A DNA stretch of 64,000 nucleotides from Phenylobacterium sp. LH3H17 (lineage in GTDB: Bacteria > Pseudomonadota > Alphaproteobacteria > Caulobacterales > Caulobacteraceae): the NCBI RefSeq assembly GCF_024298925.1, contig NZ_CP101283.1:3477001-3541000 (forward strand), given 5' to 3'. The notes under the pieces were generated by a model. It was given only the letters and a program-made list of their open reading frames with translations, ran no database searches and was not told the DNA's origin. The translations under genes and the position numbers were made by a program. Positions 16,617 to 23,946 of the stretch are shown here, piece after piece; positions within the stretch are counted from its first letter, which is position 1; each line of letters starts with the position of its first letter.

Positions 16617-16876
16617 TCCTGCCCTATCTCGCCCTGGTCAACTTCGCGGCCTTCGCGGCCATGGGCTGGGACAAGGCCCGCGCCGAGCGCGGCGATCGGC
16701 GCATCCCCGAGCGCACCCTGCTCACCCTGGCCGCCATCGGCGGAAGCCTCGGCGCGCTCGCCGCCCAGCAGGCCTTCCGTCACAAGACCCGAAAACAGCC
16801 GTTCGGGGGGATTCTGCTGGTCATCCTGGCGGCTCAGGCCGTGATCGCGGCCTTTCTGATCTTGCCAGCCGACTAG
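16613..16876 (+). CDS. DUF1294 small membrane protein
   Basis: An 87-residue protein starting at GTG 16613 in a GTGA overlap with the GNAT gene. It has two or three membrane helices and the family core '[20 protein letters not shown]' followed by '[20 protein letters not shown]'. The function of DUF1294 proteins is unknown; some are fused to cold-shock domains, but this one has none. Confidence 0.8.
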   Translation: MILPYLALVNFAAFAAMGWDKARAERGDRRIPERTLLTLAAIGGSLGALAAQQAFRHKTRKQPFGGILLVILAAQAVIAAFLILPAD

Positions 16877-16892
16877 GTGAGGCGCGGCGACC

Positions 16893-17453
16893 TCAGGCTT
16901 CGAGCTCGATGTCCCAGTAGAGGTAGTCGAGCCAGCTCTGGTGCAGGTGGTGCGGTGGAAACTTGCGGCCGCGGTCTTGCAGCTCGTGGGCGCTGGGCCG
17001 CCGGGGCTTGTGGAACGGATGCATGTGGGCTTCGTGCGGCGTGCGCCCGCCCTTGTGCAGGTTGCAGCGGGCGCAGGCGGTGACGATGTTTTCCCAGGTC
17101 GTCCGCCCGCCGCGCGAGCGCGGCACCACATGGTCGAAGGTCAGGTCTTCGCCCGCGCGGCAGTACTGGCAGGTGAAGGCGTCGCGCAGGAAAAGGTTGA
17201 AGCGGGTGAAGGCCGGCGGCCGGTCCTGCGGCACATAGTGCTTCAGCGAGACGACGCTGGGGAGGCGCATGGCGAAGGAGGGGGAATGGACCTCGTGGTC
17301 GTAGGTCGAGACCACGTCGACCCGATCGAGGAACACCGCCTTGATCACCTCCTGCCAGGGCCAGAGGGATAGCGGATAGTAGCTGAGGGGCCGGAAGTCG
17401 GCGTTCAGCACGAGACAGGGCCAGCCGGACGGCGGGTGGCTAAGCACCTGCAT
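16893..17453 (-). CDS. HNH endonuclease family protein
   Basis: A 186-residue protein with a C-terminal HNH domain: CQYC (C95, C98), '[14 protein letters not shown]' (D107, H108), N122 in 'ENIV' and a second zinc pair CARC (C127, C130). The N-terminal 80 residues ('[19 protein letters not shown]') are a conserved extension seen in chromosomal HNH proteins of alphaproteobacteria, distinct from phage or restriction HNH. Its role is unknown; I see no methyltransferase or mobile-element neighbour. Confidence 0.9.
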   Translation of the reverse strand: MQVLSHPPSGWPCLVLNADFRPLSYYPLSLWPWQEVIKAVFLDRVDVVSTYDHEVHSPSFAMRLPSVVSLKHYVPQDRPPAFTRFNLFLRDAFTCQYCRAGEDLTFDHVVPRSRGGRTTWENIVTACARCNLHKGGRTPHEAHMHPFHKPRRPSAHELQDRGRKFPPHHLHQSWLDYLYWDIELEA

Positions 17454-17573
17454 GGCTTGACCTCCGTCGGCGCGAACCCGCGCCTATGGCGTACGCGTAG
17501 AGACTGAAGACGGGCCCCCTTTCGCGGTCTGGTCGCCCTCGAATCTCCGGACGGCGATTCTCGTGACCTGCGA

Positions 17574-17579
17574 ATTATA
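17574..17579 (-). promoter_or_regulatory. Candidate -10 element for the HNH gene
   Basis: A perfect TATAAT on the minus strand about 120 bases before the HNH start, in an otherwise GC-rich region. No convincing -35 is seen. The stretch 17454-17674 shows no gene. Confidence 0.3.
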
Positions 17580-17674
17580 GGGCAGTTTTCGAGACAGCTC
17601 CATGACTTGAAGCGCATCACCCCGTCTCACGGCTCGGGAGGATCAGACCGTGGACGGGGCGGGATCGCGGGACA

Positions 17675-17782
17675 CTAGACGCCGACGGCCGCGGTGGCGC
17701 CGGCGAGGCTCAGGCTGATCAGCACGAAGGCGACGGCGACGGTGGCGTCGAAGAGGCGGCCGATGTTCGAAAGAGCAGACAT
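17675..17782 (-). CDS. Tiny hydrophobic peptide A (35 residues)
   Basis: A 36-codon ORF with a good ribosome site (AAGGAA about 8 bases before ATG 17782). The peptide has a short amphipathic head ('MSALSNIGRLFD') and a single hydrophobic helix ending 'LAGATAAVGV'. From the Arg at position 9 to the end it aligns without gaps to peptide B (17988-18101) over 27 residues, with about 10 identities including R-x-FD and ATAAxG. It is probably membrane inserted. Its promoter shares a dyad and spacing with that of peptide B, and a TetR gene lies just beyond. I know of no named family. Confidence 0.7.
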   Translation of the reverse strand: MSALSNIGRLFDATVAVAFVLISLSLAGATAAVGV

Positions 17783-17844
17783 TGTTTCGTTCCTTCTTGA
17801 GTTTGGGCCCCGGCGGTTCCGACGCCCCGTCCATCTGGACAACG

Positions 17845-17865
17845 CTAAGATACCTCATATCTAAG
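17845..17865. promoter_or_regulatory. Dyad operator 1, upstream of peptide A
   Basis: CTAAGATA-CCTCA-TATCTAAG, an inverted repeat with arms matching at 7 of 8 positions and containing AGAT-N7-ATCT. It overlaps the putative -10 of the peptide A promoter. The same AGAT-N7-ATCT dyad is found before peptide B. Confidence 0.6.
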
Positions 17866-17874
17866 CGATGTACA
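17847..17874 (-). promoter_or_regulatory. Candidate promoter of peptide A
   Basis: On the minus strand TGTACA (17869-17874), a 16-base spacer, then TATCTT (17847-17852). The same -10 and spacer length occur before peptide B. The -10 lies within dyad operator 1. Confidence 0.45.
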
Positions 17875-17876
17875 GA

Positions 17877-17892
17877 TACATTTTACAATGTA
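17877..17892. promoter_or_regulatory. Perfect 6-4-6 palindrome upstream of the peptide A promoter
   Basis: TACATT-TTAC-AATGTA, perfect arms, just upstream of the candidate -35 in an AT-rich patch. It could be an extra regulator site. It does not resemble the AGAT/ATCT dyads. Confidence 0.35.
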
Positions 17893-17932
17893 AGCTATTA
17901 GAAAATGCATAGCTCTTGGCGGGCGGGATTGG

Positions 17933-17963
17933 ACAAATAAAAAGGGGGCCCGGAGGCCCCCTT
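17933..17963 (-). terminator. Rho-independent terminator of the peptide B gene
   Basis: Perfect 9-bp stem AAGGGGGCC/GGCCCCCTT with a four-base loop, followed on the minus strand by a T-rich run (TTTATTTG). It separates peptide B from the peptide A promoter, so the two peptides have independent transcripts. Confidence 0.85.
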
Positions 17964-17987
17964 CCCATCATGGATTGGGTTTCGAGG

Positions 17988-18101
17988 TTAGGCGCCGAGG
18001 GCCGCGGTGGCGGCGGCGACACCTAGGCCGAGGACCAGGAGGAACGCGGGGGCGATCCGGTCGAAGAACCGTTCGAAGTGGGTAAGACCAGCGAGAGACA
18101 T
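17988..18101 (-). CDS. Tiny hydrophobic peptide B (37 residues)
   Basis: A 38-codon ORF with ribosome site GAAAGG about 8 bases before ATG 18101. The head 'MSLAGLTHFERFFDRIAP' is amphipathic and the tail 'LGLGVAAATAALGA' completes one hydrophobic helix. It is a paralogue of peptide A. A strong terminator follows and a TetR-type operator array precedes it, so it is very likely a real, tightly controlled gene. Possible roles include a membrane stress peptide, a transporter regulator or a toxin; none can be shown from sequence. Confidence 0.75.
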   Translation of the reverse strand: MSLAGLTHFERFFDRIAPAFLLVLGLGVAAATAALGA

Positions 18102-18160
18102 GACACACACCTTTCAGTTTGAACCCCGGGGGAGCGGGGGCGTTTCTTATTTGAACGATG

Positions 18161-18180
18161 CTAAGATAGCAGCGATCTGA
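18161..18180. promoter_or_regulatory. Dyad operator 2, upstream of peptide B
   Basis: Contains AGAT-AGCAGCG-ATCT, the same AGAT-N7-ATCT layout as dyad 1. On the minus strand both sites share TATCTTAGC. It lies 59 bases from the peptide B start; dyad 1 is 62 bases from the peptide A start. Confidence 0.6.
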
Positions 18181-18190
18181 ACGGCGTCAA
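18163..18190 (-). promoter_or_regulatory. Candidate promoter of peptide B
   Basis: On the minus strand TTGACG (18185-18190), a 16-base spacer, then TATCTT (18163-18168). The -35 lies in the 27-bp palindrome and the -10 in dyad 2, so a bound repressor would block it directly. Confidence 0.55.
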
Positions 18191-18207
18191 GATGATCTTT
18201 ACGCCGT
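18181..18207. promoter_or_regulatory. 27-bp near-perfect palindrome between peptide B and tetR
   Basis: Two 13-base arms around a central G match at 12 of 13 positions, with outer ACGGCGT/ACGCCGT and inner AAGAT/ATCTT. Size and place, ending 26 bases before the tetR ATG, are those of a TetR operator controlling both divergent promoters. Confidence 0.75.
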
Positions 18208-18233
18208 CCAGATTCAGATTTAGAGTGACCGTG

Positions 18234-18863
18234 ATGAGAGAAACTGCTGCCGCCGAAACCCGCCCCTATCACCACGGCGACTTGCGCCGCGCGCTGATCG
18301 ACGCGGCCCGTCGCCTGCTGGAGTCCGAAGGGCCCACGGCGTTGTCCCTCCGCGCGGTCGCCCGGGAGGCGGGGGTCAGTCCGGCCGCGCCCTACCACCA
18401 CTTCAAGGACAAGGGCGAACTTCTGGACGCCGTGGCCCACGAGGGCTGGGACGTGCTGAACGCACAGATGGCCAAGGCCAAGGCCGAGGCGACCACCATC
18501 CAGGACAAGCTGACCAGCCTGGGCGTGTCCTATGTCCGTTTCGCCCAGGCCAATCCGGCGCTCTACCGCGTGATGTACGACTCCTCCCGCGACAAGGAAG
18601 CGCTTCCCGAGCACGCCCATACGGAAAACGACAGCGCCTACTGCCAGGTTCGCGACACCTTCATCGAGGCCGGCGCCGACGTGAACAACGAGATCGACCT
18701 CGAGCTGGCCACCAACGCCGCCTGGTGCGCGGCCCACGGCATGGCCGAGATGATCAGCTTCAAGATGTTCGATCATCTGAAGGTCGCCCTGGGTGGTGAG
18801 GAGGCCTTCATCCGCGCCACCTTCCAGCACCTTGGCATTTTCGCCGCCGCTCCTCGCCGCTAA
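18234..18863 (+). CDS. TetR-family regulator with WHG-type C-terminal domain
   Basis: A 209-residue regulator. The N-terminal HTH reads 'LSLRAVAREAGVSPAAPYHH' followed by 'FKDKGELLDAV'. The C-terminal half contains 'NPALYRVMYDSS' and 'AAWCAAHGMAEM', the latter being the WxxxHG signature of the TetR C-terminal WHG domain. I start it at ATG 18234; GTG codons at 18225 and 18231 are also possible, while ATG 18192 lies inside the operator and is unlikely. It is divergent from peptide B and presumably represses both peptide promoters and itself. The ligand is unknown. Confidence 0.9.
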   Translation: MRETAAAETRPYHHGDLRRALIDAARRLLESEGPTALSLRAVAREAGVSPAAPYHHFKDKGELLDAVAHEGWDVLNAQMAKAKAEATTIQDKLTSLGVSYVRFAQANPALYRVMYDSSRDKEALPEHAHTENDSAYCQVRDTFIEAGADVNNEIDLELATNAAWCAAHGMAEMISFKMFDHLKVALGGEEAFIRATFQHLGIFAAAPRR

Positions 18864-18872
18864 GTCTCACGG

Positions 18873-19712
18873 GTGTTCGCCACCCGCTTCGCCCCCTCCC
18901 CCACCGGCCGGCTGCATCGGGGCCATGCCTTTTCGGCCCTGACCGCCCATGCCGCGGCGCGCCATGTGGGCGGGCGCTTCGTCCTGCGTATCGAGGACAT
19001 CGACGCCACCCGCTGCCGGCCGGAATTCGAGGCCGCGATCCGTGATGATCTCGCCTGGCTGGGCCTCGACTGGGAACAGCCCGTCCGCCGCCAGTCCGAG
19101 CACCTAGCCGACTATCACGCGGCCCTGGATAGCCTGATCGCGCGGGGCCTGACCTATCGCTGCTTCCGCACTCGCAAGGAGATCGCGCAGGATATTGCGG
19201 GCGCCCCCCACGGGGCTATGGAGACCTGGCGTGGCGCGCCCCTGCCGGCCGACGAGGAGGCCGCGCGCCTGGCGGCCGGCGAGAGCTTCGCCTGGCGGCT
19301 GTCGCTCGACGCCGCCGAGCGGGCCCTGGTCGGAGACCTCAGCTTCGTCGAGGAGGGCGAAGGCCCAGAGGGCGAGCATGGGATCATCCCCATCGACCCC
19401 ACCCTGGGCGGGGACGTGGTCCTGGCCCGGAAGGACGTGGGCGTGGCCTATCACCTCGCCGTGGTGGTCGATGACGCCCTGCAGGGGATCAGCCACGTGA
19501 TCCGGGGTCGCGACCTGTTCCAGGCGACCCATGTCCAGCGGCGCCTGCAGGCCTTGCTGAACCTGCCCGCGCCGGTCTATCGGCATCATCGCCTGTTGCT
19601 GGGCGCGGATGGCCGGCGCTACGCCAAGCGCGACCGGGCCGAAACCCTGGCGGAACTGCGGGCCGGCGGCATGACGCCCGAGGCGCTGCGACGGGAGCTG
19701 GGTTTTGACTGA
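18873..19712 (+). CDS. gluQ: Glutamyl-Q tRNA(Asp) synthetase
   Basis: A 279-residue stand-alone catalytic domain resembling glutamyl-tRNA synthetase without the anticodon-binding part. The HIGH-type motif is 'FAPSPTGRLHRGH' (residues 6-18), with 'LRIEDIDATRC' after it, and the KMSKS-like loop is 'RRYAKRDRAETL'. GluQ-RS attaches glutamate to queuosine in the anticodon of tRNA-Asp. The zinc cysteines of some homologues are mostly absent, as in many alphaproteobacteria. The start is GTG 18873, nine bases after tetR. Full glutamyl-tRNA synthetases are much longer, which argues against GltX. Confidence 0.93.
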   Translation: MFATRFAPSPTGRLHRGHAFSALTAHAAARHVGGRFVLRIEDIDATRCRPEFEAAIRDDLAWLGLDWEQPVRRQSEHLADYHAALDSLIARGLTYRCFRTRKEIAQDIAGAPHGAMETWRGAPLPADEEAARLAAGESFAWRLSLDAAERALVGDLSFVEEGEGPEGEHGIIPIDPTLGGDVVLARKDVGVAYHLAVVVDDALQGISHVIRGRDLFQATHVQRRLQALLNLPAPVYRHHRLLLGADGRRYAKRDRAETLAELRAGGMTPEALRRELGFD

Positions 19713-20598
19713 GGCCGCCGCGACACCGGACCGGGGACATCCGAAGGCCCTGGCCGTGCTGGTGCTCGGCGCCGCCGTGATCGGGCTGGCGCCGATCCTG
19801 GTGCGCCTGGCCGACGCGGGCCCGGCGGCAGTGGGCTTCTGGCGCGTCACCTTCGCCCTGCCCCTGCTGTTCCTGATGGCCCAGAAGACCGACGGCGGGG
19901 TCGGCGGCGCGCCGCGCCTGGCCCTGCTGGCCGGTGCGGCCTTCGCGCTGGATCTCAGCTTCTGGCACTACGGGATCGCCTTCACCTCGGTGGCCAACGC
20001 CACCGTGCTCACCAACCTCACGCCCGTGGTGGTGACGGCCGTGGCGTGGCTGGTGTTCAAGCAGCGCCCCAGGAACCTGTTCGTGGCGGCGGTGGCCCTG
20101 GCGGTCGGCGGCGCCTGGCTGATGGCTGTGGGTCGCGGCGCCCAGGCGCCTGGCAGCAACCCGCCGCTAGGGGACGCCTTCTCCCTGCTGACCGCGGTCT
20201 GGTACGCGTTCTATTTCCTGGCGGTCAGCGCCGCGCGCCGCACGGTCGGGGCCACGCGCATCATGTTCTGGTCCGGGATGGCCAGCGCGCCGCTGCTGCT
20301 GCTGGCCGCGGTCCTGCTGGGTGAGCCGCTGCTGCCGGCGACCCTTGGCGGCTGGGCGGCCTGCGTGGGCCTGGGCCTCATGCACGTGGCCGGGCAAGGT
20401 TCCATCGCCTGGGCCCTGGGACGCCTGCCGGCCGCCACGGCCTCGGTGGTGGTGCTGGTCCAGCCGGTGGTGGCCGCCATCCTGGGCTGGATGCTGTTCG
20501 CCGAGGCCCTCGGGCCGGTCCAGGCGCTCGGCGCCGGCATCGCGCTCGCCGGCGTGGTCCTGGCCCAGATGGCCTCGCGGCCTAAGGCGGCGGCCTAG
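19705..20598 (+). CDS. EamA/DMT-family exporter
   Basis: A 297-residue protein with ten predicted membrane helices in two EamA repeats. The first repeat starts around 'AVLVLGAAVIGLAPILVRLA' and includes 'VANATVLTNLTPVV'; the second ends with 'ASVVVLVQPVVAAILGWML'. It probably exports a metabolite or amino acid across the inner membrane. It uses a TTG start overlapping gluQ by eight bases. Its stop forms a CTAG overlap with the convergent selO gene. Confidence 0.9.
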   Translation: MTEAAATPDRGHPKALAVLVLGAAVIGLAPILVRLADAGPAAVGFWRVTFALPLLFLMAQKTDGGVGGAPRLALLAGAAFALDLSFWHYGIAFTSVANATVLTNLTPVVVTAVAWLVFKQRPRNLFVAAVALAVGGAWLMAVGRGAQAPGSNPPLGDAFSLLTAVWYAFYFLAVSAARRTVGATRIMFWSGMASAPLLLLAAVLLGEPLLPATLGGWAACVGLGLMHVAGQGSIAWALGRLPAATASVVVLVQPVVAAILGWMLFAEALGPVQALGAGIALAGVVLAQMASRPKAAA

Positions 20599-22010
20599 CC
20601 CAGCCCGTACGCCTGCCGCGCGACCTCGATGGCGGCCAGCTTGGCGTGGAACGGGGCCCAGTCGTCGCGCGCGTCGATGGCCGCCCAGATCGATTCGATC
20701 TCGTCATAGAGCAGCTCTTCGGGCTCGAGCCTGGTGAAGTAGGCGGCGTCCAAGCGCTCAGGCCGATCCGGCTCGTAGGCCTTCAGCAGGTCGCGGAACG
20801 CCGCGAAGCCCTCGTCCGCATAGATGTCACCCCGCGGGCTCGCCAGGGCCCGGGCCTCGCCGCCGGCGAACCAGTCGAAGAAGAACGGTTCCCATCGCAG
20901 GCGCTCTCCCCCGACCGAGATGGCGCGAAAAGCGGAATTGACCAGACTCACGTCGTCATCTGGCGAACGCCCCTTCAATCCCAGCCGGGCCAGCATCGCC
21001 TCGGCGAGGGCCGCCCGATACACCGGGCCGAAGCCGTTCAGCGCCTCGACCAGGGTCTCCTGGGGGCTCACCAGCGAAAGGCAGCCTGCCAACTGCTGCA
21101 GGTTCCAGAACACCGCCTCCGGCTGGCGGCCGAAAGAATAGAGCCCAGCGGAGTCGAAATATGCGGCGGTGAAGTTGGGGTCGTTCTTCGGCAGGAACCG
21201 GTAGGGGCCGTAGTCGAAACTCTCCCCGGTGATGTTCATGTTGTCGGTGTTGAGCACCCCATGGACGAAGCCCGCGGCCATCCAGCTGGCGGTCAGGGTC
21301 GCCGCGCGGGGGACCACCGCCCCGAGCAGGGCCGCTGCGCGGTCCGGGGCGTTGCCCAGCTCGGGGTAGTAGAGCTCCACCACATGGTCGACGAGGGCGC
21401 CGATGCGCTCGGGCTTCTGGTGGAAGGCGTGGCGCTGGAAGCTGCCGAAGCGCACATGGCTATGGGAGAGCCGCACCAGGACGGAGGAGCGGGTGGGGCT
21501 GGGTTCGTCGCCGCGCATCAGCGGCTCGCCGGTCTCGACCAGCGAGAAGGACTTCGAGGTCGGCACGCCCAGGGCTTCCAGCATGGCCGTGGCCAGCACC
21601 TCGCGCACCCCGCCTTTCAGGGTCAGGCGGCCGTCGCCCTGCCGCGACCAGGGCGTCTGGCCGGAGCCCTTAGTCCCCAGCTCCAGCAGGCGGCCGGTCC
21701 CGACCTCGCGCATCTGAGCGAAGGAGAAGCCGCGGCCGTCGCCGAGGTCGGGGTTGTAAACCCGGAACTGGTGGCCGTGGTAGCGCTGGGCCAGGGGGGT
21801 TTCGAGGTTGCCCGGCAGCGGCTGGAAGCGGCCGAAGTGGGCGATCCATTCGGCGTCGGTCAGGGTGTCCAGGCCGACGGTGGCTGCGGCGCGGTCGTTG
21901 CGGAACCGCAGCAGGGTCGTCGGGAAGTCCGCCGCCGCCACCGGATCTGCGAAGTCGGGACCCAGGGCCTGGATGTGGGGTTCGGGGCGATAGGCCGGGG
22001 AGGTGGGCAT
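20595..22010 (-). CDS. SelO-type protein adenylyltransferase (YdiU family)
   Basis: A 471-residue pseudokinase-fold enzyme that AMPylates proteins. Recognisable blocks are 'RYHGHQFRVYNPDLGDGR', 'ELGTKGSGQTPWSRQGDGR', and the metal-binding 'GVLNTDNMNITGESFDYGPY'. The C-terminus ends AYGLG and carries no Sec or Cys, unlike selenoprotein O. I start at ATG 22010; a GTG two codons upstream is also possible. Bacterial SelO is linked to oxidative stress and glutathionylation; no such neighbour is visible here. Confidence 0.93.
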   Translation of the reverse strand: MPTSPAYRPEPHIQALGPDFADPVAAADFPTTLLRFRNDRAAATVGLDTLTDAEWIAHFGRFQPLPGNLETPLAQRYHGHQFRVYNPDLGDGRGFSFAQMREVGTGRLLELGTKGSGQTPWSRQGDGRLTLKGGVREVLATAMLEALGVPTSKSFSLVETGEPLMRGDEPSPTRSSVLVRLSHSHVRFGSFQRHAFHQKPERIGALVDHVVELYYPELGNAPDRAAALLGAVVPRAATLTASWMAAGFVHGVLNTDNMNITGESFDYGPYRFLPKNDPNFTAAYFDSAGLYSFGRQPEAVFWNLQQLAGCLSLVSPQETLVEALNGFGPVYRAALAEAMLARLGLKGRSPDDDVSLVNSAFRAISVGGERLRWEPFFFDWFAGGEARALASPRGDIYADEGFAAFRDLLKAYEPDRPERLDAAYFTRLEPEELLYDEIESIWAAIDARDDWAPFHAKLAAIEVARQAYGLG

Positions 22011-22102
22011 GGCCACCAGATGACCGCGACCGCACGGGGCGGCAACCCTTTCCTCGTCGCGCTGGGCTGACGGCTCGGCTACGGCTGTGCTACCCGAAGT
22101 GG

Positions 22103-23287
22103 ATGGCGCGCAAGTTCACCCTCGACTTCCTGAGGACCGAGACGGCTTCGGGCGCGATCCTGGCGAGCGCCGCGCTGCTGGCCATCCTGCTGGCCAATTC
22201 CCCGTGGTCGGGGAGCTATTTCGCCTTCATCGAGCATCCGATCACCATTCACATCGGGGCCTTCGACGAGACCAGGCCCGTCCTGAGCTGGATCAAGGAC
22301 GGGTTGATGGCGATCTTCTTCTTCGTCGTCGGGCTGGAGATCAAATACGAACTGCTGCGCGGCGAGCTGTCCAATCCCCGCCGCCTGGCCCTGCCGGTGC
22401 TGGCGGCGCTCGGCGGCATGGTCGCCCCGGCCCTGATCTATCTGGCCCTGAACCAGGGCCCGGGCGGCGCGCCGCAGGGCTGGCCGACCCCCGTCGCCAC
22501 CGACATCGCCTTCGCGCTGGCGGCGCTCGCCGTGGCCGGACCGAGGCTGCCGCCGGCCATCCGGGTGTTCCTGCTGACCATGGCCATCGCCGACGACCTG
22601 GGCGCCGTGGCCCTGATCGCCCTGCTGTTCACCGCCAAGCTCAATCTCTACGCCCTGGGCGGAGCGGCTGCGGCGATCGCCCTGATGGCCCTGATGTCGC
22701 GCTGGAAGACCGCGCCCTACCTATTTTACGCCGCCTGCTTCGCGCTCGCCTGGGCCTTCACCCTGAAGAGCGGGGTGAATACGTCCGTGGCGGGGGTGGC
22801 GGCGGCCATGACCGTCCCCATCGACCCGCGCAAGCCCGGTCACGAGGGGCCGCTGAATTACTTCATGGAGAGCCTGCACCCCTATGTGGCCTTCCTGATC
22901 CTGCCGCTGTTCGCCTTCACCGCGGCGGGGTTTTCTTTCGAGGGGCTGTCGCTTGGCGATCTCTTCGGCCCCGTGTCGCTCGGCATCGCGCTCGGCCTGT
23001 TCGTCGGCAAGCAGATCGGGGTGTTCGGGGTGGGCGCGCTCGCCATCGGCCTGAAGATCGCCCGGCGGCCAACGGGGGCCAAGTGGCTGGAACTCTACGG
23101 GGCCTCGCTGCTGTGCGGGGTGGGCTTCACCATGAGCCTGTTCATCGGCGGCCTGGCCTTCGCCCCGGGCGACCTGGCGGCGCAGACCCAGGTGCGGATC
23201 GGGGTGGTGGCCGGCACGCTGCTGTCGACCGTGGTCGGCATGGCGGTGCTGGGCTTCGCCCAACGACGGCGCGACGCGGAAGGCTAG
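22103..23287 (+). CDS. nhaA: Na+/H+ antiporter NhaA
   Basis: A 394-residue inner-membrane antiporter with about twelve helices. The paired aspartates that bind the ion are D164-D165 in 'AIADDLGAVAL', and 'TDIAFALAALA' is the preceding discontinuous helix. 'FFFVVGLEIKYELLRGEL' and 'GVGFTMSLFIGGLAF' are further family blocks. It exchanges sodium for protons for pH and salt homeostasis. Divergent from selO and ending in a CTAG overlap with bioD. Confidence 0.95.
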   Translation: MARKFTLDFLRTETASGAILASAALLAILLANSPWSGSYFAFIEHPITIHIGAFDETRPVLSWIKDGLMAIFFFVVGLEIKYELLRGELSNPRRLALPVLAALGGMVAPALIYLALNQGPGGAPQGWPTPVATDIAFALAALAVAGPRLPPAIRVFLLTMAIADDLGAVALIALLFTAKLNLYALGGAAAAIALMALMSRWKTAPYLFYAACFALAWAFTLKSGVNTSVAGVAAAMTVPIDPRKPGHEGPLNYFMESLHPYVAFLILPLFAFTAAGFSFEGLSLGDLFGPVSLGIALGLFVGKQIGVFGVGALAIGLKIARRPTGAKWLELYGASLLCGVGFTMSLFIGGLAFAPGDLAAQTQVRIGVVAGTLLSTVVGMAVLGFAQRRRDAEG

Positions 23288-23943
23288 ACCAGCAGATCGC
23301 GGGCCCAGCGGTCTTCGCCGCGACGGGCGGCGACCACGGGCATGTTGGCGAACCGGCCGACCGCCTCGACGGTCTGGTCGAAATCCGGTGCGCTCGGATC
23401 TGCGCTCTGGCTGATCACCACCGCATGGATAGGAATGCCGAAGCCCTGCAGGGCCGCGATGGCGGTCAGGGTGTGGCTGATCGCGCCGAGATATGACCCG
23501 CCCACCAGCACCGCCGGCAGGCCGACCTCGGCGTGCAGATGGGCGCAGAGACCGTCCTCGGCGATGGGCGACATGATCCCGCCCGCACCTTCGAAAATCT
23601 TCAGGTCGGCCTGGGTGTCGGTCAGGAATGGGCGGCAGGCGTCCAGCACCTCCGCATAGGCCAGGCTGCGTCCCTCGGCGCGGGCGGCCATGGGCGGGGA
23701 CAGGGGCGCGCGGAACCGCAGGGGCGAGACGGCGTCCAGCAAGGCCTCGCTGGGCGCCAGGCCGAGAGCGCGCAGCAGGCAGCCCGGATCGCTGTCGGCC
23801 CAGTCCTCGGGATCGAAGCCGCTGACCACGGGCTTCAGCACGCCCACCCGCCGGCCCCTGGCCACGGCGGCGCGGATCAGGGCGCAGGCCACATAGGTCT
23901 TGCCCACGTCGGTGTGGGCCCCGGCGATCGACAGGCCGCGCAT
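23284..23943 (-). CDS. bioD: Dethiobiotin synthetase
   Basis: A 219-residue ATP-dependent enzyme that closes the ureido ring of dethiobiotin from 7,8-diaminopelargonate. The P-loop is GAHTDVGKT (residues 8-16), followed by 'RRVGVLKPVVSGF'; 'IFEGAGGIMSPI' is the second phosphate-binding segment. It follows bioF with three bases between stop and start, so they form an operon divergent from bioA. bioB and bioC are not in the window. Confidence 0.95.
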   Translation of the reverse strand: MRGLSIAGAHTDVGKTYVACALIRAAVARGRRVGVLKPVVSGFDPEDWADSDPGCLLRALGLAPSEALLDAVSPLRFRAPLSPPMAARAEGRSLAYAEVLDACRPFLTDTQADLKIFEGAGGIMSPIAEDGLCAHLHAEVGLPAVLVGGSYLGAISHTLTAIAALQGFGIPIHAVVISQSADPSAPDFDQTVEAVGRFANMPVVAARRGEDRWARDLLV

Positions 23944-23946
23944 GGT

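Noticed and set aside
17643-17858. 71-residue minus-strand frame over peptide A
   Set aside because: Arginine-rich and out of phase; the 35-codon ORF has a ribosome site and a paralogue, so it explains the locus better.
20646-22070. A 474-residue plus-strand frame opposite SelO
   Set aside because: Antisense shadow with no signature; SelO motifs are intact on the other strand.
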